Shown in pieces: positions 39,307 to 51,300 of a DNA stretch of 64,000 nucleotides. The DNA comes from Nemopilema nomurai (taxonomy: Eukaryota; Cnidaria; Scyphozoa; Rhizostomeae; Rhizostomatidae). Each line of letters starts with the position of its first letter. The stretch's first letter is position 1. Where the stretch lies: positions 158,730 through 222,729 of the forward strand of contig ML133390.1 of the NCBI GenBank assembly GCA_003864495.1, read 5' to 3'. A program made the translations under genes and the position numbers. A model generated the notes under the pieces. The model was not told the origin of the DNA, did not search any database, and worked only from the letters and a program-made list of their open reading frames with translations.

Positions 39307-39373
39307 ATGGCACCCTTGCCATACTTATGCAGGATAGGCATACTCGTGCTTTTGTTCCTAGGCTCTGGCCTGT
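39307..39373 (+). other. Signal-peptide exon of the mosaic gene
   Basis: ATG at 39307 opens a 22-codon hydrophobic leader with a basic residue followed by ILVLLFLGSGL and ends in phase 1 at a GTGAGT donor. It joins the 39749 exon in frame. It marks the likely 5' end of the coding sequence. Confidence 0.75.
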
Positions 39374-42300
39374 GTGAGTATACACATTCACTGTCCATTT
39401 TTTTATCTATTTATCTTTCACCATCCCACTCTTTGGCAGTAGTGTCTTTTGTCAATGGCAACCAAAGGAAGCATTTGAGTTATTTAGGAAGATTTCTTTC
39501 AAAACCCTTCTTACTGTTTCTCTAGATCACAAGCATGAAGTAATTACTTTGAAATTGCTTTTGCAAAACTTTTATGGATAACAAGACAGCTTCATGACTA
39601 TAATTCCACTCTAATTAAGAATTTGTTTAAGATGTTTAATCGCCAACTGCAACGCGGCTTTGCCTTTGGATGCTGTATGACCGTATATCGAATGTACAGC
39701 CTTGATTGTACACACAGAGTTGATAGTTCATCTTTTTTGTATTAACAGCCAAGCCAAGGAAATTCATGAGAAGGAATGTCAATATGGATGCCAACAAACG
39801 CCAAGAAATCATGCCTCAGAGTTCTTTTTATAACCCAGGCTCGCCCGAGGTCTCGAGATTATCTTTCGAAGACCAAATTGGTGATCAAGAAAACAAGTTT
39901 TATCAGACAGGAAACAGCGAATCAGAGAACCAGGCAACGTTTAATGGTTACCAGGGCAACGGCGGAGCCCTGAACGAGGTAGAACAACAGGCACTTGGTA
40001 AGGAGACATCGGCAGTACAAAATGGATTCTTGGACCAGAGCGAGGTTCAGCAGCCGAGTTTAGATTACGAAGAAAACCGGCCAGCTGGTGACGCCATGAC
40101 CCTGGCGGCCCGGTCGTACGAGTCAGCGGCCGGAATGCGTGAGTCGGGCAGCTCAAGGCCTCAGGCCAATCCATTCGAACAACCGGCCGGTTATCCGGAT
40201 CAGGACGGATACAAAAAGTCACTGGTTGCTAAGCAGATATTGCCAGTTAATGAACCGCATCCAGGTGAGTCATCTGGGCTTTCTGCGAATCATTCGATCA
40301 TTCGTTCATCAACATTGGCAAAAGCCGGCCGCCATAATTAGTCGAACCAAAGGCTGTTCGCATTCAGTGTTCAAAGCACATTTGTCATTGAAGGGAAGAG
40401 TCGCGTAAAAAGATGCTCATTAGATGCTGCAGGAAATTACCACTTGCCATACGTCTAGCCTTGTTTTTGCTGTAATTAAGCATCGACATAACAAACCTTA
40501 TTATGCGGTTAACTGACGCATTTTTTAGGCTGTTTCAGAATAACTAAGAACTAAACTTCGTCGTTCCTTTCAAGAGGGTGCGCATAAACACGTGACTGAC
40601 AACGCCATTTTGACTCATGAAAACGACACTTGGTACGGAGTGAGCAGATACCCGCCAACAAGAACTCCTGCGCAGCCGCCAGCCAGTTACCAATCCAACG
40701 CCTCGCAGCAAGCGTCAGTTGTTGCTGGCCTCTCCATGCCGCCGAACGCGCAGCCTGCGCAGTACAAGGTCTCGGTCGCAGGGAGTCAGAGCCAGGGGGG
40801 ATATGTATCGACATCCCAAGTGGAGGCTACGTATCCTCTTGGGAAGCAGGCATCCTATCCGCAAGCAGCTGCCTACTACCAGAATGCAGCCGCACCAAGC
40901 CCCGTCAAGGCAGCGAATAACAGCAAGCCCGGAACGTCATCGGTGCAATACCTTTTCCCCCCTCCACAGAACATATATGACACCACAAATGCAGCGCAGC
41001 AACAGAAGCCACCTCCGCAGAAGCAAGAGCAGGCCCCGGCCAGCGATACTCTCGACGTGAAGCTTGATAAACGCCCAGTGTCGGCCCCTTCGTCGTCCAA
41101 GGCAGCAAGTGAGCCGACTCAGTCAACCGCAATGCCTGCCGCCCCACAGAAGGTGCCTTCAGCGAAAAACTACCCAATCGATTTGATTTTATTGAACCAG
41201 CCCAAGCCAGTGGGCACTGTGCCTCCGAAGGATAGCCAGCGCCTAGCTTCGGTGACATTGACCAAGCCGGCTCCACAGCAAGCACAGTATGCAGCCTCTG
41301 CACCCCAAGCCAAGCCGGGTGAATCGAGCACAAGTCAATCTGCAACCAGTCTGGTAGTGCCAGAATCAAAGCCACTGACCAGTCCTGTCCAATCACAGAC
41401 TAGCCTTGCACAGCCACAGACAAGCGCTGCACAGTCTCAGATCAGCGCTGCACAGCCTCAGATCAGTGCTGCGAAGCCTCAGATCAGTGCTGCACAGCCT
41501 CAGATCAGTGCTGTCCAATCACAGACTAGTGCTGCACAGCCTCAGATCAGTGCTGTCCAGTCACAGATCAGTGCTGCGAAGCCTCAGATCAGTGCTGCAC
41601 AGCCTCAGATCAGTGCTGTCCAATCACAGACCAGTGCTGCGAAGCCTCAGATCAGTGCTGCACAGCCCCAACAAGCAACTTATTGGCAGGGACAATCATC
41701 ATCCGGACAGACCCAAACCAGCCCAGCAAGTGCGTTTTCCACCTTCAGCTTCGCAATCTAAGAGCCACCAGCAATCTTAATCATGAATTCATAAATGCAT
41801 GTTGCACTTAGTGGATATTTCAAGCAAATTAGCTTTGAAGTAGAAATTGTAATTGGCTCTGAAATGTTTTCACGATTCTTCTGATTTTCGTGATACTATA
41901 ATTATGAATTGCACAATAGGCGCAGTGGACGACCCACGCTGTGTGCAGTACCCATTGTCACGATGCACAGAAGAGTGGCTGAAGAATAACTGCCAATCTC
42001 GATGCAAAGGTAGTTGGTTCTTCACCAATCGCCGTACCGTGCCGTCCTGGCTTCGACGTACCGTGCCATCCTGGCTTCATGGCCAGTCATGATAAATTAC
42101 CACCTTTGATTAAAAATAACACATTTAATGCCAATTTGTATATGTCTAAGTGGTTCTCAAGGGACTTATTAATATTGGCTAGCGAAGCTCACGGGATTTA
42201 CGCTGTAGTTGGATTTGAACACTTGAAAATCTAACATCCATCAATATTTTGACAACTTTGTTTCGATGAGGCATAAGTATTCAAATTGAGGTAATAATCT

Positions 42301-45300
42301 AAATTTTCATTGTAAAACATATATTGGGAATCTATAAGCCAAGTCCAGGATAAAATGCAGTTCAGTAAAGAATTTCCTAGGTATGTAGCATATAAAATTT
42401 TATAACCAGATAATTTTACCCAAGTGTATCTATAAGTGCTTTGAAGAGCTTTGCCTTGTTGATAACAAAGAAAATACTTTCAGGACAAAACACCACCTGC
42501 AACGTGGCCTCTAATGGTGGCAATGGCAACAGTGGCTGCTGCTCCTTTCCCTTCATTTTCAATGGGCAGAAATACTACTCCTGCATACTTTACCCTGGTC
42601 AAGGCTACTGGTGCGGAACTACTCTCCACTTTGACAAGGACCGTCTTTGGGGATATTGCCCACCAACAACGACTGCCGCGCCAGCAACAACAATGCCACC
42701 TTCAACCACCGCTCCACCTTCAACCACAGCAATACCTACAACAACAGCTCCACCTTCAACAACAGCTCCACCTTCAACCACAGCTCCACCTTCAACCACA
42801 GCAATACCTGCAACAACAGCTCCACCTTCAACCACAGCACCACCTACAACAACAGCTCCACCTTCAACCACAGCACCACCTACAACAACAGCTCCACCTT
42901 CAACCACAGCACCACCTACAACAACAGCTCAACCTTCAACCACTGCCCCACCCACAACAACAGCTCCACCTTCAACAACTGCCCCACCTTCAACAACACG
43001 ATTGACAACCAGATCTACAACACAACCACCAAAGACTACGGCAGCTCCACAAACAGCACCGCCATCAACTATCGGTAAATATGAAATTACTTTCAAAGTT
43101 TTGCCATCATTCTCCAGCCAAGTGGCATTTCGTAAAATTTTAGCACTTTGAGTTCTGGTTAATCTTCATGGTTGCTACGTCGATGTTAATGTGTAGAATT
43201 ACCCTTGCTTTGTCGAGTGTTGTAAATGATTAACTTTTCTTAAATTTGTTTTCAGGGTGCGGACCTTGGACAGAATGGACCAGTTGCGACAAGAGCTGCG
43301 GTGGAGGCCAGAAGTATAGATATAGAAACTGCACAAAGGCAGTGCTTGTGAAGGAAGTCGAGTACGAGACGCAGCCGTGTAACACGAACACGTGCTCTCT
43401 GGGTAAGCACAGCGTATCTTCTCCGTACATGCTCGATCGTGTAAATGCGGAAGTCAATAGGACTGCAGCACAACTAAATTTTAGGAGAGAACCAACCATG
43501 TATTAACTATGTATCAACAAAAGTGAATATCAAACTTATCAGAAATTGTTTACAATATCAAGACCGTGCCAAAATCATTTTTCTAGATAAATGTTCATTC
43601 TGTATTGGGTATTGTTGGTAGCATATTATCTGAAGTGTACCAAAACTTATGTTGACATGTGCTTCTAGAATGTGGTAACTGGACCCAGTGGAGCGAGTGC
43701 TCGGCCACTTGTGGCTATGGATTCCAGCAGCGCTTCAGGAATTGCAGCCTAAACGGACAACTGAAAGTATTCATTGACAGAAAACAGTGCTACATGGCTG
43801 ACTGTCCGGCTGGTATGTGTCTTAAAGCATCCAGAAAATGTTAACTTTAGAGCGAGAAATTTCAAGTGAAATTTCATTGCCTAGTACCTTTTCCTTACCT
43901 CCTGCTGGTATATGACTTAAAGCATCCAGAAAATGTTAACTTTAGAGCGAGAAATTCCAAGTGAAATTTCATTGCCAAGTACCTTTTCCTTACCTCCTGC
44001 TGGTATGTGTCTTAAAGCATCCAGAAAATGTTAACTTTAGAGCAAGAAATTTCAAGTGAAATTTCATTGCCTAGTACCTTTTCCTTACCTCCTGCTGGTA
44101 TATGACTTAAAGCATCCAGAAAATGTTAACTTTAGAGCGAGTAATTTCAAGTGAAATTTCATTGCCTAGTACCTTTTCCTTACCTCCTGCTGGTATGTGT
44201 CTTAAAGCATCCAGAAAATGTTAACTTTAGAGCAAGAAATTTCAAGTGAAATTTCATTGCCTAGTACCTTTTCCTTACCTCCTGCTGGTATATGACTTAA
44301 AGCATCCAGAAAATGTTAACTTTAGAGCGAGTAATTTCAAGTGAATTTCATTGCCAAGTACCTTTTTCTTACCTCCTGCTGGAATATGACTTAAAGCATC
44401 CAGAAAATGTTAACTTTAGAGCGAGAAATTTCAAGTGAATTTCATTGCCAAGTACCTTTTTCTTACCTCCTGCTGGTATATGACTTAAAGCATCCAGAAA
44501 ATGTTAACTTTAGAGCGAGTAATTTCAAGTGAAATTTCATTGCCTAGTACCTTTTCCTTACCTCCTGCTGGTATATGTCTTAAAGCATCCAGAAAATGTT
44601 AACTTTAGAGCGAGTAATTTCAAGTGAAATTTCATTGCCTAGTACCTTTTCCTTACCTCCTGCTGGTATATGTCTTAAAGCATCCAGAAAATGTTAACTT
44701 TAGAGCGAGTAATTTCAAGTGAAATTTCATTGCCTAGTACCTTTTCCTTACCTCCTGCTGGTATGTGTCTTAAAGCATCGAGCAAATGTTAACTTTAGAG
44801 CGAGTAATTTCAAGTGAAATTTCATTGCCTAGTACCTTTTCCTTACCTCCTGCTGGTATGTGTCTTAAAGCATCGAGCAAATGTTAACTTTAGAGCGAGA
44901 AATTCCAAGTGAAATTTCATTGCCTAGTACCTTTTCCTTACCTCCTGCTGGTATGTGTCTTAAAGCATCGAGCAAATGTTAACTTTAGAGCGAGAAATTT
45001 CAAGTGAAATTTCATTGCCAAGTACCTTTTTCTTACCTCCTGCTGGTATATGTCTTAAAGCATCCAGAAAATGTTAACTTTAGAGCGAGAAATTTCAAGT
45101 GAAATTTCATTGCCAAGTACCTTTTCCTTACCTCCTGCTGGTATATGACTTAAAGCATCCAGAAAATGTTAACTTTAGAGCGAGAAATTCCAAGTGAAAT
45201 TTCATTGCCTAGTACCTTTTCCTTACCTCCTGCTGGTATGTGTCTTAAAGCATCCAGAAAATGTTAACTTTAGAGCAAGAAATTTCAAGTGAAATTTCAT

Positions 45301-48300
45301 TGCCTAGTACCTTTTCCTTACCTCCTGCTGGTATATGACTTAAAGCATCCAGAAAATGTTAACTTTAGAGCGAGTAATTTCAAGTGAATTTCATTGCCAA
45401 GTACCTTTTTCTTACCTCCTGCTGGAATATGACTTAAAGCATCCAGAAAATGTTAACTTTAGAGCGAGAAATTTCAAGTGAATTTCATTGCCAAGTACCT
45501 TTTTCTTACCTCCTGCTGGTATATGACTTAAAGCATCCAGAAAATGTTAACTTTAGAGCGAGTAATTTCAAGTGAAATTTCATTGCCTAGTACCTTTTCC
45601 TTACCTCCTGCTGGTATATGTCTTAAAGCATCCAGAAAATGTTAACTTTAGAGCGAGTAATTTCAAGTGAAATTTCATTGCCTAGTACCTTTTCCTTACC
45701 TCCTGCTGGTATATGTCTTAAAGCATCCAGAAAATGTTAACTTTAGAGCGAGTAATTTCAAGTGAAATTTCATTGCCTAGTACCTTTTCCTTACCTCCTG
45801 CTGGTATGTGTCTTAAAGCATCGAGCAAATGTTAACTTTAGAGCGAGTAATTTCAAGTGAAATTTCATTGCCTAGTACCTTTTCCTTACCTCCTGCTGGT
45901 ATGTGTCTTAAAGCATCGAGCAAATGTTAACTTTAGAGCGAGAAATTCAAGTGAAATTTCATTGCCTAGTACCTTTTCCTTACCTCCTGCTGGTATGTGT
46001 CTTAAAGCATCGAGCAAATGTTAACTTTAGAGCGAGTAATTTCAAGTGAAATTTCATTGCCTAGTACCTTTTCCTTACCTCCTGCTGGTATATGTCTTAA
46101 AGCATCCAGAAAATGTTAACTTTAGAGCGAGTAATTTCAAGTGAAATTTCATTGCCTAGTACCTTTTCCTTACCTCCTGCTGGTATGTGTCTTAAAGCAT
46201 CGAGCAAATGTTAACTTTAGAGCGAGAAATTTCAAGTGAAATTTCATTGCCTAGTACCTTTTCCTTACCTCCTGCTGGTATGTGTCTTAAAGCATCGAGC
46301 AAATGTTAACTTTAGAGCGAGTAATTTCAAGTGAAATTTCATTGCCTAGTACCTTTTCCTTACCTCCTGCTGGTATGTGTCTTAAAGCATCGAGCAAATG
46401 TTAACTTTAGAGCGAGTAATTTCAAGTGAAATTTCATTGCCTAGTACCTTTTCCTTACCTCCTGCTAGTATGTGTCTTAAAGCATCCAGAAAATGTTAAC
46501 TTTAGAGCGAGAAATTTCAAGTGAATTTCATTGCCAAGTACCTTTTCCTCACCACCTGCTAGTATGTGTCTTAAAGCATCCAGCAAACGTTAACTTTAGA
46601 GCGAGTAATTTCAAGTGAAATTTCATTGCCTAGTACATTTTGCTTACCTCGATATATTTTTCTTAGTACCGCTCTTGCATCTGAATCTGGTCTATACTTT
46701 TGTTAAATGAAAATTTAATTTGCAAACTCGATGCTTTCAATTACCTCAGCAAAATGAACACACAAAGCGTCCGCAGAAAGGACGGAGTAGTTAGCAGTTA
46801 GCTTTCCTTTTGAATTACTATTTTTCATTTGTGTTTTTAGACTGCAAGCCATGGACAGCTTGGTCTGAATGCAGCAAAAGTTGCGGAAAAGGAAGCCAGG
46901 CTAGGTACAGAAACTGTACCCTGACTGATGGCATCATCTCATTTTCCAGAGTGTTTTACGAGCAAAGAGTCTGCAATCCTGACCCTTGTCCGCCAGGTGG
47001 GGAATATTGTTCTAGCTTATATCTCAATATGTTAAAACACTTGGAGATTTTGTGTAGTCAAGTAAATTTTCGCTGTATGTTCTGTAAATTAAAATCCTAC
47101 GTAAACAATAGACCCATCTGGGACTCGGGGTTTTTTGCTTCAACCCAAATGAAGAGTGATAAAATTGAAGTCGCAATACAATGAACAGTTCTAGATAAGA
47201 GCCACTGGAATAGTAGAAGAGATTCCTCTTGAAAAATCTCGTGCATTCTCACAAGAAGATGTTAGAAACGCTCTAACCTAGGAAGCTGTTAGAGAGTGAA
47301 TTTTTGCTGCAGTAGGGAAACTAATGCTTCAATGTCTTAGATTGCAATCAGTGGTCATCTTGGACTGCCTGTACGAAGTCGTGCGGGGAAGGAACCCAAT
47401 ACCGGTACACGAACTGCAAGTTGGACAACGGGGACAATATGACGTATTACGATCACCGTGTGTGCAACACCCAGGACTGCCCTCCAGGTATGCTGGGGTT
47501 TCTACAAAATGACGTAATCGATGCATCAATGGATATGAATTATTGCTGTTGCATATGATAGCATTGGTAGCCGAAATGTCGCTTGTGAAGAAGAGCTGTA
47601 CTGAAATCTAAAACATATGATAGTGTCAAAGTTAGTCAAAGAGGAGGGCTTAATAGAATATATCAAGGGGAACAGTGGCACCCCTTTCTCATCGACGAAA
47701 CATTTCAGAATGAGAAAGCTTAGTTTTTTAAGCGCGACCATAATAAAGCAAATCAAGAGATAACCTTCAGTTATAATATTGAATAAGAATTGAACTTCTT
47801 TGCGCGAATGGATTCCTTTCGTTTATCTTTAGAAACAACATAAACCTATCTATCAAATAACATTAGCTTTTTATCCTTTGAGATAAATATTCATAAAGTT
47901 TACATTTAAGGGTTGTGTTATGTTTTTTTGCCATCAATCGAATGTCTTGGTACTATTTTGATAGTTTGTGGAATGTGGGGGAACTGGTCAGAATGCTCCA
48001 AAACCTGTGGAGGAGGATCGCAGCACCGAGTCAGAAACTGTTCAGTACATAGTCATGGCAAGAGCTCGACGTTCAGCGAGGGAGAGGTGCAGGAGTGCAA
48101 TACGCAGGCTTGTGAACCGAGTAAGTACCGTTCCGGCAAACGCTGAAGTCCGCATGCCCGGTATATCTGCTTATCGAACGAGATAGTTTTCCATCTGCAT
48201 GATTGCGTGTTTCATTGTATTTAAGTTGATGTTTACATGCGCGATGTGATAGCAACTCTGGTCAACTCTGTCCCGGTGGCTTGTAAGAATTGCTTATTGT

Positions 48301-51300
48301 CTGTTACATTTAATTTTGTATCCGTTACGTTCGTTGGTAAAGCTCCAACCCTTTTTATCACATTAAAATATCAAGATGCTGTCCTACATCCTTGAATAGA
48401 TTAAAGTTGGTCCTTTGCCCTCCAATGTAGCTGCATTTTGCAAATTTACTGTCAATCTTCTGCAGATGTCTTTATTAATCAAAAGAGTTACAAATGACGC
48501 CAATTATGGCCATCGGGTGTTGTAAAATGACCTCGAAGTGAGTCAATTTCAATCAACTCGCCACTATCAACTTTTCTTTCCCTGCAGCTTTTTGACTCAG
48601 GTGTTCTTTTGCAGAAATCACGTGCAACAACTGGGGGGCTTGGACCGAGTGTTCTGCAACATGTGGCGGAGGAGAAAGGATGCGCGTGAAGGAGTGCCAT
48701 AGCGAGGATGGAATCACGTTTTACCAACCCGAGATGGAGGCTTGCAACACACAACAGTGCAACACCGGTAGGTTTCCTAACACTTCTTCACAAAGCAGTT
48801 CGGTTATTCCGTCGCCTAGTGTAATGATTTGTGACGTTTTCCTGCTTTTCCAGTCGTCTAGTAATTACAGGCTAAAGGAAAAGTCATTAAGATGACAATA
48901 TGTTTTCCTCTCTGTTCTTTTTTTCATTCATTGTTAAACTTGAGTTTGAGATCACTTACGTCAACGACGATTTTCACCGGAGAGTGCTTGCCCTCCTTCA
49001 CTGATGGATACAAACAAATCAAACGCTGTATTGTGCATCAGTAATCATAATCATGCTCCTATCATCCGTTGTCTATCATCGCATAATGGTTGTGATTAAG
49101 TGTTTGACTGCTTGTTCTTCCCGTGACAGTGTGCGGTGAGTGGTCTGCCTTCACTGTGTGCTCTAAACCATGCGGAGGAGGATTCTCAGAAAGATGGCGG
49201 ACCTGTGATGGAAAGGTGGAAGAAGAAAGTGTTGCTTGCAATACCTTCCCGTGCACCACCACGTCACCCCCGACCCAAACCACAACCCCACCTCCAACAG
49301 GTTTGCTTTCCATCCTCTTCGAAATTTTCAACTGACACCACATTTGAATGTTGCATTTCCATCCGAAATATTTATTCAAAAATCTTCATCTCTGAATATC
49401 GTATAGAACCAATAGCAAACATTTCTGCTCAATTCAATGCAATCGTTCAATGATCACGTGCTCATGCTCCTCCACAATTCTCCGTTGCGTTTAGTTTGTT
49501 CAGTGTGGTCAGATTGGTCTGAGTGCTCCGCCACTTGCAACGGGCTGCAGTCAAGGGTCCGGCACTGCAGAAATAACACGCACGAGCACGATGAGCTTCA
49601 AGCGAGACCCTGCAACACGCTGCCTTGCCCTGGTACGTCAGTTCTAATTACCAATCATTTTTAATAGAAGGCCTCTTATTAACCAAACTTAGATTGATAT
49701 AAGAAGAGATCCAACTCTTTCCATGTAAAGACCACCCAAGTGCTAATATGAAATAAATGCCCTGATGAACTTCAAAATTTTCTTTAAACATCTACTATGA
49801 ACTAATTAATACGTTAGAATTTGTATCGTCCCAATCATCCAATGGCTGTTCGGTGGTTTTTATTCCTCTCAAGCGTTTCCGGAAAGTGTATAAGCAACCA
49901 GTATAATCACCGTAATGGAAAGGGCCCATTGCAAAATGTATCAAAACCCAGGTCCTTTGTTCGAGTCTTTCTTTTGATCACTTGCATTCCTCTTTACATG
50001 ATTTATTTTCCACGTTTCAGGAAACGAAACAACACCAGCAACCACTCCTGCCACTCCCCAAACAACTCCCTCGACCCCTTCGACCCCCTCGACACCCTCA
50101 ACCACCACGACCCCTCGACCCCCTCGACCCCCTCGACCCCCTCGACTCCAGCAAATGTGACCACAACTACTTCACGGCCGGTGACTACAATACCTACGAC
50201 CACTCCACAACCTGGTTTGTACTCTTTCAGCTCATTTAGTGACCTTCATTAACGTAGAAGTGACGATTTCAGTTGGGTGTTGCCCCTCCAATGTGCTTAA
50301 CTTTCCTTAGCATATCCCTAGTTATTGGTCAGCATTAAGGCATCAAAGCACCCTTAAAGAATGATAGGGAGCTCATTTGAATTTATTACAAGCACAACTC
50401 GCGCAAATATATGTCCCAATAGCAACTGTTATCCCAATCAAGCATTAAGAGTGTACTTTTAACCCTCCATCTACCCTTGAAGTGAATTGACTGGTAGCTC
50501 ATCCGTAGATTGCATGGTAATATTTTAGAACTCTCTTGACTCGCGAATTTTCTGGCATTTTTCCCTTTTACCAAGCTGCGGCATTTTCCGAATCAAATTT
50601 GGGGTCAATTTTGAGCCATCTTTCAGGAGCAAAATACTCTTACTGTTTCCTTCAATAGCGACCTCGAGTCCGTGGGAGCCTCCTTGCTAATTTCTTGATA
50701 TCCTCCATCACTGCAGAATGCTCCGAGTGGTCAAACTGGTCAAAATGCTCACTCACCTGTGGAGGAGGATATCAAGAGAGGTTCAGGACGTGTGCCCATT
50801 TTGAACAGGAGATCGAAAGCCGAATTTGTAATAAGCAGCCTTGTCCCCCTGCCACAACCGCGCAACCAAGTACGACCCCCGGATCCTTCCCATTTCCTTC
50901 CTTCTCTTTTTCCCTAAAAACTTTTCTCAGAAGTTCACTCCGTTCTAATAATAGAATTTTTGGCCTTGTTTGAAAGAGACACGAGCTGTCACTAAGCGTT
51001 TGACCAATTCACATGACAACTTCGCACTTTCATCTTTCTGGCTAGCTAAGTCGTCTACCTATTAGTAAGATTCATTATACACAAGGAAAACCGTATCTAA
51101 ACTTTTCACAAGAAAGAAACAGCGAGATTATAAGTAAGATTTATAAGAAGAAACTCGGGAAAACAGGTTTACCTTGTTTTTAAACTTACGGCTACAATTG
51201 ATCTGATTCTCCTCTCTTCCGCTGCTTACTTCTCAAGTGACATGTGTTCATGTTTCGTGTTTGCGCCAGTGTTGCTATTTCGATTGACAAAAGCCAATGA

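Noticed and set aside
42514..43078. Gln/His-, Asn/Ser- and Val/Gly-rich ORFs in other frames
   Set aside because: Shadows of the Thr/Pro mucin repeat; only the FN2-linked frame has proper splice sites and phase.
43811..46655. The 95-bp array as a CRISPR array
   Set aside because: No spacers: the whole 95 bp is repeated, and it lies in an intron of a eukaryotic gene.
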